From positions 62,001 through 126,000 of the forward strand of contig NZ_JXQI01000021.1 of the NCBI RefSeq assembly GCF_000834015.1: DNA of 64,000 nucleotides, given 5' to 3'. Positions 44,700 through 52,665 of the stretch are shown here, piece by piece. Position 1 is the stretch's first letter, and the number at the start of each line of letters is the position of its first letter. Below the pieces are notes generated by a model that ran no database searches, had not been told where the DNA came from, and worked only from the letters and a program-made list of their open reading frames with translations. This stretch comes from Prevotella pectinovora. GTDB lineage: Bacteria; Bacteroidota; Bacteroidia; Bacteroidales; Bacteroidaceae. Made by a program: the position numbers and the translations under genes.

Positions 44700-45782
44700 T
44701 CAGTCTTCCATAGCCGGCAGAACGATGTTGTTGAGCATTACGGCGATGGTCTTCAGCCGCACATAGTCGAACGACATATACATCAGTCCGCCATACGGAT
44801 TCTCCGTGCCCCACGAGTTCTTGCAGATGAAATACTTCCTGTCTTCCTTGTCGCGGGCAATGCCGATTATTGCCATACAGTGGTCGTCGGTGGTGCGGAA
44901 AGTGTCAAACTCCCTCTGCCTCATCGTCTGAGAGCAGTTGCGCTTTGCCAACGGCACATCTGCCACACCGTCGGCGAATGAGAATCCCCGTTCACTGATG
45001 TCGCCCTCCCAACATACGGGATGGCCAGACCTGACAGACTTCTCCATCAGTTCCATCAGTCTGTCGATAGGCAGGTTGACGAAGCGTTCGTCGTTGTAGT
45101 TGTCAGTCAACTTCAATGCCACCTTCTTGTTCATCGGTTCGTGGGTGAAGCTGGTGAACGCCATATATTCGTCGGGCATACACACGCTATGCGCAAACTC
45201 CAGCGGCGTATATTCCATTCCCAGCATATACACATGCTTGGGCAGCGGATTGATGCTGCCGTCGAGCACGTTGTCGGCAGCCTGTCGGGCTTTTACAAGT
45301 CCCGATCCCCTGCCGACCTGTGCCACGAGTGTAGACCGCAGTTTGCGTGCCGCCACATTCATGTTGGCGTCCGTGTGGTAGGAGTCGTAGGGCATCAGTC
45401 CGTAGGTCTGTATCAGTCTCACCAGCTGCGGCATCGTTCCGCGGAGCGTTATGTCGCTGCTGCCGTGGCTCAGATAATACCTGTCCGCCTGTTCCTTCAT
45501 GAAATTTCGTGCCACATAAGCCACAGAGAGGTTCACCGAGTCGCCCCTCTGGATATGTTCCGTCTCTATCGTGGCAAGCATGGCGTATGCCCAGCATAGC
45601 GAACTGTGTCCCTGGTCTTTCACGGGTGTCATGCCGAGCCTCACCTCCGTGCGGAATTTCATCGGATTCAGCATCGTCTTTTTCTCGGTTTCGTCGCATG
45701 CTGTCATCACCACCGCTGCCAGGGCGATGATGAGCATCATGGCTATATTTGCGTTTGTTCTTTTCTTGATGTCTTTGTACAT
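44700..45782 (-). CDS. C1-family cysteine peptidase, predicted lipoprotein
   Basis: 360 residues. A signal sequence ends in a lipobox-like MTAC (Cys29), so lipid anchoring is likely. The papain-fold triad is visible: Gln and Cys in VKDQGHSSLCWAYAM (about residues 55-69), His in TTDDHCMAIIGIA (about 305) and Asn in YFICKNSWGTENPYGG (about 320). The large spacing between the Cys and His parts resembles the bleomycin hydrolase/aminopeptidase C branch rather than papain itself, but those are cytoplasmic. It is probably a periplasmic or surface peptidase. It lies 100 bases downstream of the TtcA-like gene on the same strand. Confidence 0.88.
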   Translation of the reverse strand: MYKDIKKRTNANIAMMLIIALAAVVMTACDETEKKTMLNPMKFRTEVRLGMTPVKDQGHSSLCWAYAMLATIETEHIQRGDSVNLSVAYVARNFMKEQADRYYLSHGSSDITLRGTMPQLVRLIQTYGLMPYDSYHTDANMNVAARKLRSTLVAQVGRGSGLVKARQAADNVLDGSINPLPKHVYMLGMEYTPLEFAHSVCMPDEYMAFTSFTHEPMNKKVALKLTDNYNDERFVNLPIDRLMELMEKSVRSGHPVCWEGDISERGFSFADGVADVPLAKRNCSQTMRQREFDTFRTTDDHCMAIIGIARDKEDRKYFICKNSWGTENPYGGLMYMSFDYVRLKTIAVMLNNIVLPAMED

Positions 45783-45882
45783 GGCATTCTCTGTATATGA
45801 TGTTATTCTTCTATATAGTTGTTCTGCACAGGTCGGTAACCGGCGGCCAACCGACGGGAATGGACAAGCATCTTCGCTTTTG

Positions 45883-46611
45883 TCATTCCACGAGCTTTCC
45901 CTCAGCCTTCAGGGCGTTCCACATCGAGAAACGGGCCTCCGGCGCTATGCGCTCCATCTCCTCGAACAGGTGTGCCACGGTGGAGCGGTGGGAGTCGGTC
46001 TCATAGGGACACAGCTTCTTCTGTTTTTCATATCCGTTCGTCTCCGCATAGTGGCGGATGTCAGCCTCTTCTTCCATGCATAGCGGACGGATGATGGTGA
46101 TGGGCATCTTGCGCATCGTGAGGCGTGCCGGCATAGTGGAGAAATGACCCTGAAACATCTGGTTCATCAGTGCCGTATGCAGTATGTCGTCCTGATGGTG
46201 GCCCAGCGCAATCTTGTTGCATCCCAGTTCCTGAGCTTTCAGGAACAGCTGCTTGCGCCTGTTCCAAGAACAGAGGAAGCATGGCGACTTGCGGTTGTCG
46301 GTGGTCATGTCGAAGTTTGTGGTCACGAGGTGGAGCTTCACGCCGAAACGCTGGCAGAAGTCTTCCAGATATCTTGTGTCGCTCTCATATCTGATGTTCT
46401 GCATCCTGATATGTATGGCGTGCACCTCAATCTTCGGACGGTTTATCGCCTGCTGTCTGCCTAGCATCTCTACCAGAAATAGTGAGTCCTTGCCGCCGGA
46501 GAGTCCGATGAGCACGCGGTCGCCGTCTTCTATGAGTTCAAACTCCTTCAGCGCCTTGCGGTAGCGGCGCATGAGCTTGGCTTCGAGCTTCTGTTCTTCG
46601 GTAGGTTTCAT
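45883..46611 (-). CDS. TtcA-family tRNA thiolation ATPase
   Basis: 242 residues. The PP-loop SGGKDS is in VLIGLSGGKDSLFLVEML (about 32-49), and a Cys pair is in SPCFLCSWNRRKQLF (about 108-122). ALGHHQDDILHTALMNQMFQ follows. These features match TtcA, which adds sulphur to cytidine 32 of certain tRNAs using an iron-sulphur cluster. TtcA itself is usually nearer 300 residues, so this is a shorter member, and the gene name is withheld. The DUF486 gene is 73 bases upstream and the C1 peptidase gene 100 bases downstream; co-transcription is likely but a functional link is not evident. Confidence 0.88.
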   Translation of the reverse strand: MKPTEEQKLEAKLMRRYRKALKEFELIEDGDRVLIGLSGGKDSLFLVEMLGRQQAINRPKIEVHAIHIRMQNIRYESDTRYLEDFCQRFGVKLHLVTTNFDMTTDNRKSPCFLCSWNRRKQLFLKAQELGCNKIALGHHQDDILHTALMNQMFQGHFSTMPARLTMRKMPITIIRPLCMEEEADIRHYAETNGYEKQKKLCPYETDSHRSTVAHLFEEMERIAPEARFSMWNALKAEGKLVE

Positions 46612-46684
46612 GTTCTTTTCTCTTGTCTATGTCGTTGTTTATGATTTCCTGTGCCGCCAGCCTTCGCCGGGCATCCGTCTCTCC

Positions 46685-47053
46685 TTATTTCAGAAACACC
46701 AGATACACCGCCGCCACGAGGAAGAAGAAGGCGAGGTAGTGGTTCCAGTGCAGCCCCTGGTTGCCGAACATCATGTTTATCATCACGGTGAACACCAAGA
46801 GGCTCACACACTCCTGTATCACCTTGAGCTGCACGAGGGTGAAAGGTCCGCCGTTCTCCACGAATCCGATCCTGTTTGCCGGCACCTGGCAGCAATATTC
46901 AAAGAAGGCGATGAGCCACGAGAAGGCGATAACGCCAATCAGGGGCCAGTTGCTCGATGTTCCCGTCTGCTGCAGTTTCAGGTGTCCATACCATGCCAGT
47001 GTCATGAAAATATTGCTTGCCAAGAGGAGCAACACAGTGTATAATCCGTTCAT
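46685..47053 (-). CDS. DUF486 / DMT-superfamily small membrane protein
   Basis: 122 residues with four membrane segments (about 5-22, 38-58, 70-92 and 100-120). The conserved stretch FSWLIAFFEYCCQVPANRIG (about 45-64) marks the DUF486 family of the drug/metabolite transporter superfamily. Substrate unknown; small DMT proteins can export amphiphiles or metabolites. First gene of a minus-strand series with the TtcA-like and peptidase genes, with a promoter box at 47079-47086. Confidence 0.9.
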   Translation of the reverse strand: MNGLYTVLLLLASNIFMTLAWYGHLKLQQTGTSSNWPLIGVIAFSWLIAFFEYCCQVPANRIGFVENGGPFTLVQLKVIQECVSLLVFTVMINMMFGNQGLHWNHYLAFFFLVAAVYLVFLK

Positions 47054-47078
47054 ATTTTGATTTATCCTTTTAAATCGG

Positions 47079-47086
47079 CAAAGTTA
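47079..47086 (-). promoter_or_regulatory. Promoter of the DUF486 gene
   Basis: TAACTTTG on the minus strand, with a TTG about 19 bases upstream, 26 bases before the ATG at 47053. Confidence 0.55.
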
Positions 47087-47258
47087 TGAAAATTTGCTCA
47101 AAAACAAGAATGTGGCAATGTTTTCGTGATGTTGCTGACGAAATATGTGGCAACAGGTATAGGTGGATAAAAAAGAAAAATCTCGGTTTAACAAGATCTC
47201 AACGGGAATGCCTACTCCTTTTTAGGGGATTCCCTAACAAATATTATGGTTTTTATCC

Positions 47259-47289
47259 TTGCGCTGTTCTGCCATAAATAGTAAATTTG
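47259..47289 (+). promoter_or_regulatory. Promoter of the Tyr-rich lipoprotein gene
   Basis: TTG (47259-47261), 20 bases, TAAATTTG (47282-47289), 64 bases upstream of the ATG at 47354. Confidence 0.6.
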
Positions 47290-47353
47290 CAACGTGATAA
47301 TAAACAGCGGGGCTTCGGCACCGGAGATATTAACGACATAAAGACATTGTATC

Positions 47354-47932
47354 ATGAAAAAGTTTTATTCCATAATCACCATTATAATGATGGTACTGAC
47401 AGCCACGTTGACAACGGGCTGCACCGACGAGAATGAAGATGTGGCGTATAACCTCTGGGGTACATGGGAGGGAAACATGTATATGCAGAGCCAATACAAC
47501 GGCAGAGTGTATCAGTCGAGCTATTCGGTGTTGGCGTTCGACAAGAACCCATATCAGTATGCCAGCGGAACGGGTTACTGGATTGACTACTACAGCAATG
47601 CCCCATGGGACTACTATTCAAGCCGCATACAGTGGAGGGTGACGGGCAACCAGGAGATACAGATATACTCTCAGAATGAGGGCCGCACATATTATATCTA
47701 CAACTATAGCATGGGCAGCTATCGCTTCACGGGATGGATAGACGACGGACAGAACGACCCCGTATACTTTGAGCTCAGAAAGACATCGGAGCCAGACTGG
47801 GGCGACTACGACTGGGACGGATATTACTGGGATGACTATTACTACGGTTACAACTACTCTCCGGCTCGCTCGAAGTCTGTTGTTGAGGCTCCAGTGAGGG
47901 GAATAACCAGAAATGATGATACGAACAAATAA
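47354..47932 (+). CDS. Hypothetical Tyr/Asp-rich lipoprotein
   Basis: 192 residues. Signal peptide with lipobox TTGC (Cys23). The mature protein opens with a short acidic stretch, then LWGTWEGNMYMQSQYNGRVY, the start of a small beta-barrel-like domain (about 33-150). The region 150-172 is nearly all Tyr, Asp, Trp and Gly (DYDWDGYYWDDYYYGYNY), an unusual low-complexity run. The tail is basic. I do not recognise a family beyond general likeness to small lipocalin-like lipoproteins of Bacteroidales. It is followed after 11 bases by another secreted protein of unknown function. Confidence 0.8.
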   Translation: MKKFYSIITIIMMVLTATLTTGCTDENEDVAYNLWGTWEGNMYMQSQYNGRVYQSSYSVLAFDKNPYQYASGTGYWIDYYSNAPWDYYSSRIQWRVTGNQEIQIYSQNEGRTYYIYNYSMGSYRFTGWIDDGQNDPVYFELRKTSEPDWGDYDWDGYYWDDYYYGYNYSPARSKSVVEAPVRGITRNDDTNK

Positions 47933-47943
47933 ATGATACAAAC

Positions 47944-48468
47944 ATGAAACAGGTAAAGATCTTCACGATGATGGTGGCGATGCTGCTTATGGCAATCACA
48001 GCATATGCCGGAGTGAACAGCAAGAACACGATGCCAAATATCACCTATCCCTATGTGGACAACTGCAACACCCAATACTGCAAGATAGCCTCGATAACCT
48101 ACGGCAGCACGATAACGATGGTGAAGCTGGTATACAATGTGGCGAAGGTGAATTTTGAAGACACAAAGAACATCGTCATGACCGACTCCAACGGCAAGGA
48201 ATACAAGCTGAAATTCATCAACGGACTGAAGGCCGGACAGGAAATGGAAATCGAAGGCAAGAGATTCATTACCCTCGTGTTTCCGAAGATAAAGAAGACT
48301 CCGACAAAGGCAAACATCGAATGGGCTGACGGCAATGGATTCATGTTCGAGGGAGTGGACCTGACACAGAGCGGACCGATACAGAGCGTGTTCGACAAGG
48401 ATGCCCTGGAGAAGGAGCTGAACAGCAAATACGGCAACGGAATGCACTTCCAGGAGGTAGACGAATAA
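47944..48468 (+). CDS. Hypothetical secreted protein
   Basis: 174 residues. Signal peptide (about 1-22, ending AITAYA), no lipobox. The mature part appears all-beta (YCKIASITYGSTITMVKLVY, DSNGKEYKLKFINGLKAG) with an acidic, helical tail (VFDKDALEKELNSKYGNG). It resembles nothing I can name. It starts 11 bases after the Tyr-rich lipoprotein and probably shares its message; both are expected outside the cytoplasm. A terminator follows at 48614-48660. Confidence 0.8.
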   Translation: MKQVKIFTMMVAMLLMAITAYAGVNSKNTMPNITYPYVDNCNTQYCKIASITYGSTITMVKLVYNVAKVNFEDTKNIVMTDSNGKEYKLKFINGLKAGQEMEIEGKRFITLVFPKIKKTPTKANIEWADGNGFMFEGVDLTQSGPIQSVFDKDALEKELNSKYGNGMHFQEVDE

Positions 48469-48613
48469 CGGTGTCTGCCGGACCTGCTGCATACAGCTTA
48501 CGCCAAACGGACATAAAGCATATATGTTATTTTTTCATTACGGCTTGTAGCCTCATGCCAAACCGGGCATCAGGCTCCAGGCAATCCCGGAAGAAAGATT
48601 TGGGATAAACAAC

Positions 48614-48660
48614 GAGGACTGCGTGGCGGAAATGATTTTCCAATCACGCAGTCCTCTTTA
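48614..48660 (+). terminator. Terminator after the secreted protein pair
   Basis: GAGGACTGCGTG (48614-48625) and CACGCAGTCCTC (48645-48656) are perfect 12-bp arms followed by TTTATTG. Confidence 0.75.
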
Positions 48661-48828
48661 TTGTTGGTTGTAGTCAAGCTGACGAGGATGTTTGTCTGTC
48701 TCTGACAGCTGTTGGCAAACCAGGATATCTGTCAGCCAGTGTGCCTGGAGCCTCTGCGCCAACCTCCCAGATAGTGCCGACATGCGACATCAGTCCGCCG
48801 CTGATACCTACATATTAATTTTATGAAA

Positions 48829-49020
48829 TAAACCCAAAACGGTCATTAGGCCGTTTATTGTATTTTATATTTACTGCTTGCAGTCTTTTGTTTTTTATAA
48901 GGCGTCTTTTGCTTGTTTTTAATTCGTAATAGCTCGCTATTACTCATTAAAAGCCAAACAAAATCCACTCTTCTAAAAGAACAAAATCCAGGCAAGCCCT
49001 AATGACCGATTTGGGATAAA
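48829..49020 (+). repeat. MITE-like element, copy C
   Basis: About 190 bp between AACCCAAAACGGTCATTAGG and CCTAATGACCGATTTGGGAT. It is very close in sequence to copy B over the inner 130 bp. The rest of the 48469-49161 gap holds two terminators and no gene. Confidence 0.75.
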
Positions 49021-49057
49021 TGAACAAAAAGACAAACGGTGCTTCTTACGCATAGAA

Positions 49058-49103
49058 ACAAAAATGAGGTATGCTGCACAGAAATAATTCTGTGCCGCAC
49101 ACC
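49058..49103 (-). terminator. Terminator of the rubrerythrin gene
   Basis: GGTATGCTGCACAGAA (49068-49083) and TTCTGTGCCGCACACC (49088-49103) pair with two mismatches; on the minus strand TCATTTTTGTTTC follows. A second hairpin, CCCTTAAGTCC/GGACTTAAGGG at 49119-49146, sits between it and the stop. Confidence 0.7.
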
Positions 49104-49161
49104 CCATCAGTAGACTACCCCTTAAGTCCGGATATGGACTTAAGGGCTATGTCAGCAGTGG

Positions 49162-49716
49162 TTATTTGAAATATCTCTTGTAGAGGCCCATGAAGCCTGC
49201 GCAGTGGCGGGCCTCGTCCTTAGCCATTTCGTGAACGGTGTCGTGAGTAGCGTCCATACCGGCAGCCTTGGCGTTGCGGGCGATGCGGAACTTGTCCTCA
49301 CATGCTCCACGCTCAGCAGCGATGCGAGCCTCAAGGTTGCTCTTGGTGTCTTTCAGCACGTCGCCAAGGAGCTCAGCGAATTTAGAAGCGTGCTCTGCCT
49401 CCTCGAAAGCGTAGCGCTTGAAAGCCTCGGCAATCTCTGGATAGCCCTCACGGTCGGCCTGGCGGCTCATTGCGAGATACATACCCACCTCACCGCACTC
49501 ACCGTTGAAGTGAGTCTCGAGGTCCTTTATCATTTCCTCGTTGGCGCCCTCCTTGCGGGCAGCGCGCAATTCGTGTACTGTAGCGAAAGTATCTTCTTCA
49601 CCCTCTACCAGCTCTTTGAACTTAGATGCTGGAGCCTTGCATACCGGGCACTGCTCTGGAGCAGCGTCACCCTCATAAACGTAACCGCAAACGGTGCAAA
49701 TAAATTTCTTCTTCAT
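49162..49716 (-). CDS. Rubrerythrin-like protein with N-terminal rubredoxin domain
   Basis: 184 residues. The rubredoxin-type iron site comes first ([20 protein letters not shown] followed by VCKAPASKF; four Cys in residues 7-30). The ferritin-like diiron four-helix part follows (about 58-184), with Glu and His ligands in [34 protein letters not shown] and [18 protein letters not shown]. In classical rubrerythrin the rubredoxin part is at the C-terminus; this reversed order is typical of anaerobes. The enzyme reduces hydrogen peroxide, protecting anaerobic metabolism. It is a single-gene unit with its own promoter at 49808-49815. Confidence 0.95.
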   Translation of the reverse strand: MKKKFICTVCGYVYEGDAAPEQCPVCKAPASKFKELVEGEEDTFATVHELRAARKEGANEEMIKDLETHFNGECGEVGMYLAMSRQADREGYPEIAEAFKRYAFEEAEHASKFAELLGDVLKDTKSNLEARIAAERGACEDKFRIARNAKAAGMDATHDTVHEMAKDEARHCAGFMGLYKRYFK

Positions 49717-49807
49717 AATGTCTTTGTTTTTATATGTTACTTATTTTCTTTTCTGAAAGCGTATCCTTTGATAATCGCTATTATAGTTCAGTGCTTTTCT
49801 TCATTGG

Positions 49808-49815
49808 CAAAGGTA
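49808..49815 (-). promoter_or_regulatory. Promoter of the rubrerythrin gene
   Basis: TACCTTTG on the minus strand, about 90 bases upstream of the ATG at 49716. Confidence 0.6.
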
Positions 49816-49966
49816 GGAATTATTTCAATATGCTGTACGCTTTTTCTTGATTGAATTTTTCTATTTTGGCATTAATTATATTGATTTAACCCCAATCTGC
49901 CCTTTGTAGTCCGTCTGTATTCTGACAAGTCCTTGGCTCAGGAAAATGTCTCTTGTCCGGCATCAG

Positions 49967-51604
49967 TCAGAGGTGGAGTCCGCCACGGGATTCCAGTTCC
50001 ATTCTCTTGCCCGTCAGCGGATGATGGAATGACACGTATTCGGCATGCAGATACATCCTGCCGCCTGTGGGGTGGCCGTATAGGGTGTCGCCAAGTATCG
50101 GCGTGGCGAGTCCGTCGGCATGGGCGCAGTGCACTCGCAGTTGATGTGTCCTTCCGGTGAGAGGATACAGCAGGATCTCCGTCTTGCCGTCGGCGGTGGA
50201 GATTATCTCATAGCGGGTTTCGGCAGGTTTGCCGTGCTCCTGGTCCACCACCTGTCGCGGACGGTCTGTCGGATCGGCGGCAAGCGGCAGACGGATTGTG
50301 CCTTGGCGTGGAGCGTGGGGGATGCCGTCGAGTATTGCCCTGTAGCGTTTCTCCACCGTGCGTGATGCGAACTGTTCGTGCAGATTGCGCAACACGGTGT
50401 CAGACTTCGCCACTACGAGGAGTCCGCTGGTCGCCATGTCGAGTCTGTGGGCAGGCATCAGAAACTGGCTGCCGCCACGCTCCCGCTTCAGAATGTCAAC
50501 AACAGACTCACGTGCCACGTTGCCCGGCACGGAGAGAATGCCGGCAGGCTTGTCAACCACTATCAGACTCTCGTCTTCATAAACTATATGCAGATCTTCG
50601 CAGCTCCCTGCGGCGCTGTCGTGCGGGTCGGCGTCCACATTGAGGCCCTGCAGCATGTGTGTGAGGATAGGTTTGCATTTGCTGCGGCAGGCAGGGTAGT
50701 AGTGCAGGTGGTGGCGAATCTCGGTCTTAGGCGACTTCCCCCACCAGAATTCCGCCATGCACACAGGATGCAGACCATGAAGATAGGCATACTGCAGGAG
50801 CTTTGGAGCGCAGCAGTCGCCGGCTCCCGATGGCGGCACCCTCTGTGGCGTGGCGGCGAAGATTGATGTCAGGTCGCAGCGTTCGCCACGGGCGTTGAGC
50901 ATGGAATATTGGCCGAAGAGCCATTGCTGCAGACGGTCAGACTTCTCCTTGCGTTCCTGTCGCAGTGTGGCGATGCGGTTGTCGAGTTCTGCCGTCTGGC
51001 GGCGTGGTTCGGCGAGTGCTTCGTCCCATCTCTTCTTGATGCGGCGCAGTTCCGCTTTCTGATATTGGCTCTCTCTGACCATCTGCTCCTGCTGCTGGGC
51101 AGAGAGGGACTGGCCGGATGCTCTCAGGGCTGCGCGTCTCTCCTTTGCCTCCGCCATATACTGTCGGAAAGCCTGTATCTCGTTGTCGGCGGCAGTCTGC
51201 AGTTTGGCAGTCCTGTCTTTCAGAGCGGTATATTCCGCAGATTCCTTGATGCGTGCTATCTCATGGTTGATGGATGAAATCTCGCGCTCGTGGGTCTTGA
51301 AATATCCGTCGGGCTGCTGACTGTCATATACCGACGGCACGAAATATGGCAGGTCGTTCCTGCCTGCCAGCAGTCCGGAGTATGCGGCAAGGAATCCGAG
51401 GTCTCCTATGGCGTCTGTCACCACAAGCACACCGAACATCTTTCCTTTCTCCACTTCGTCTCTCCACTGTCCGTTGCTGCCAATGTAGCGTTGCAGTTCG
51501 CCGGCAGCCAGCAGGCATAGCGGGTGTGGCGTGTAGTTGAAGGGATAGGTGAAGCGCTCGGGGCGCTCTATATCGGTGTGCAAAGGGTGGAAAATCTCGT
51601 TCAT
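49967..51604 (-). CDS. RluA-family pseudouridine synthase with long N-terminal extension
   Basis: 545 residues. The C-terminal catalytic domain (about 330-545) has the active Asp in MPAHRLDMATSGLLVVAKSD (about 388) and the family segments IVYEDESLIVVDKPAGILSV and LLYPLTGRTHQLRVHCAHAD. The N-terminal 330 residues include a Cys-containing region (PSGAGDCCAPKLLQYAYLHG) and a long charged helix or coiled-coil (about 130-240). This large-N-terminus type of RluA is known in several bacteria. It makes pseudouridine in rRNA or tRNA; the target is not evident. The -7 box lies only 4 bases before the start codon (51609-51616), suggesting a leaderless message. Confidence 0.9.
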   Translation of the reverse strand: MNEIFHPLHTDIERPERFTYPFNYTPHPLCLLAAGELQRYIGSNGQWRDEVEKGKMFGVLVVTDAIGDLGFLAAYSGLLAGRNDLPYFVPSVYDSQQPDGYFKTHEREISSINHEIARIKESAEYTALKDRTAKLQTAADNEIQAFRQYMAEAKERRAALRASGQSLSAQQQEQMVRESQYQKAELRRIKKRWDEALAEPRRQTAELDNRIATLRQERKEKSDRLQQWLFGQYSMLNARGERCDLTSIFAATPQRVPPSGAGDCCAPKLLQYAYLHGLHPVCMAEFWWGKSPKTEIRHHLHYYPACRSKCKPILTHMLQGLNVDADPHDSAAGSCEDLHIVYEDESLIVVDKPAGILSVPGNVARESVVDILKRERGGSQFLMPAHRLDMATSGLLVVAKSDTVLRNLHEQFASRTVEKRYRAILDGIPHAPRQGTIRLPLAADPTDRPRQVVDQEHGKPAETRYEIISTADGKTEILLYPLTGRTHQLRVHCAHADGLATPILGDTLYGHPTGGRMYLHAEYVSFHHPLTGKRMELESRGGLHL

Positions 51605-51608
51605 ACGG

Positions 51609-51616
51609 CAAAGTTA
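51609..51616 (-). promoter_or_regulatory. -7 box directly before the RluA-like start codon
   Basis: TAACTTTG on the minus strand, ending 4 bases before the ATG at 51604. If used, transcription starts at or within the first codon. Confidence 0.45.
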
Positions 51617-51724
51617 CTGATTATCCGCCAACATCAGCGACGTGACGGGTGGAAAATAATCATGCCGATGGAAAATAATGCAGAAAAGCGGAATGGGGAC
51701 ACCAATGTCTGCCGGTGCCGCCTG

Positions 51725-51958
51725 TCATGGTTCACCGAGACGCTCCACGATGAGTTTCACCTCCGCCGGTGTGAACGACCGTACGGGCGGCATCTTGCCG
51801 TTTTTCAGCAGACGTCTTGACAGTTCCGGTTCCAGACTTATCCACCGGCATAGTTTGCGGAATGCCGACTCTGGTTGCAGGTTGGGACAATACATCTGCG
51901 CCAATTCTGTGCGCCCGTAGGCGCGAACCTTGAAATTCATTGCTTCGTTGTTTTTCAT
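51725..51958 (-). CDS. DUF4248 family protein
   Basis: 77 residues from the ATG at 51958 (MKNNEAMNFKVRAYGRTEL); a start at 51940 is also possible and would begin with the conserved part. The sequence contains ELAQMYCPNLQPESAFRKL, then WI and a C-terminal FTPAEVKLIVERLGEP. I recognise it as DUF4248, a small Bacteroidetes family of unknown function whose helical layout resembles a DNA-binding fold. It is a single-gene unit; a promoter box at 52110-52117 implies a leader of about 145 bases. Confidence 0.8.
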   Translation of the reverse strand: MKNNEAMNFKVRAYGRTELAQMYCPNLQPESAFRKLCRWISLEPELSRRLLKNGKMPPVRSFTPAEVKLIVERLGEP

Positions 51959-52109
51959 GATAAAAATTATTTTTAGTGGATTAAAAATGCTTCTCCCGTC
52001 GTGTTCCGACCACTGCCGGCAGGGGAAACGATATTGATATAAATATAAATCAGGGACCGCTGCCACTGATAATAGTTTCGTTGTTCCACTGTGTATATAT
52101 GTGATAATG

Positions 52110-52117
52110 CAAAGTTA
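52110..52117 (-). promoter_or_regulatory. -7 box for the DUF4248 gene
   Basis: TAACTTTG on the minus strand matches TAnnTTTG. Confidence 0.45.
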
Positions 52118-52321
52118 GCAATTATTCCGCAAAGCGCAATGGGATTCTGAAAAAATATTTTCATGTTCCCTTGTCTGCCCGTCATCTTGATTATCCCTGA
52201 TTTGTCATTAAGACGACCTGATGGACGATTGGGGGTTATATAATAAGGTGAGACAATTTGTTGGGTTGTCTTTTTGCAATCGTTTTCGTTACAAAAGCAA
52301 ACATTTTATTAGTTTTATTCG

Positions 52322-52349
52322 TTTGTTTCTTCAAAATGTATTACTTTTG
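52322..52349 (+). promoter_or_regulatory. Promoter of the small basic protein gene
   Basis: TTTG (52322-52325), 16 bases, TACTTTTG (52342-52349). Transcription would start near 52356, about 77 bases before the small open frame. A hairpin (TGTTCCG-ggag-CGGAACA at 52388-52405) lies in that leader. Confidence 0.5.
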
Positions 52350-52432
52350 CATCAGTTAATACAACATGACACAAATATCATTCGCTATGTTCCGGGAGCG
52401 GAACACTGTCTGACCCTTGACAAACAAGGATA

Positions 52433-52594
52433 ATGACAGCACAGACATCAAAAACAGATAAGATACAACAAAAGAGACAACGCAAATGCGATTCGATAAA
52501 AAGGAACGAAGAATATAGGAATAGGAAAATGAATGAATTTTTTATAGGTCATAAAGTTAGAACTGAATATAAAAGGGAAAAAGACAGTAAGTAA
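52433..52594 (+). CDS. Small, highly basic hypothetical protein
   Basis: 53 residues, beginning MTAQTSKTDKIQQKRQRKCD and ending HKVRTEYKREKDSK. About two fifths of the residues are Lys, Arg or Glu, with a strong net positive charge; one Cys; no hydrophobic segment. A purine-rich AAGGA lies just before the start codon. It sits between a promoter box (52342-52349) and a rho-independent terminator (52623-52659), so this 300-base span looks like a complete transcription unit. No family was recognised. RNA or DNA binding is plausible from composition only. Confidence 0.5.
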   Translation: MTAQTSKTDKIQQKRQRKCDSIKRNEEYRNRKMNEFFIGHKVRTEYKREKDSK

Positions 52595-52622
52595 GGATGC
52601 ACACAACACGAATACAAGTATG

Positions 52623-52659
52623 AAATGGAGCAGGATGTTCGTCATCCCGCTCCATTTTT
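52623..52659 (+). terminator. Terminator between the small basic gene and the helicase gene
   Basis: TGGAGC-A-GGATG and CATCC-C-GCTCCA pair around TTCGT, extended by AAA/TTT and followed by five T on the plus strand. It may also serve the convergent helicase gene, whose stop is 6 bases beyond. Confidence 0.85.
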
Positions 52660-52665
52660 CTTGAT

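Noticed and set aside
44588..44713. 41-codon frame MDTPVILNPFVAGRSFATWL...
   Set aside because: It starts directly after the MITE-like element, has no ribosome site or promoter, and runs into the convergent peptidase gene. It may be a gene remnant but cannot be supported.
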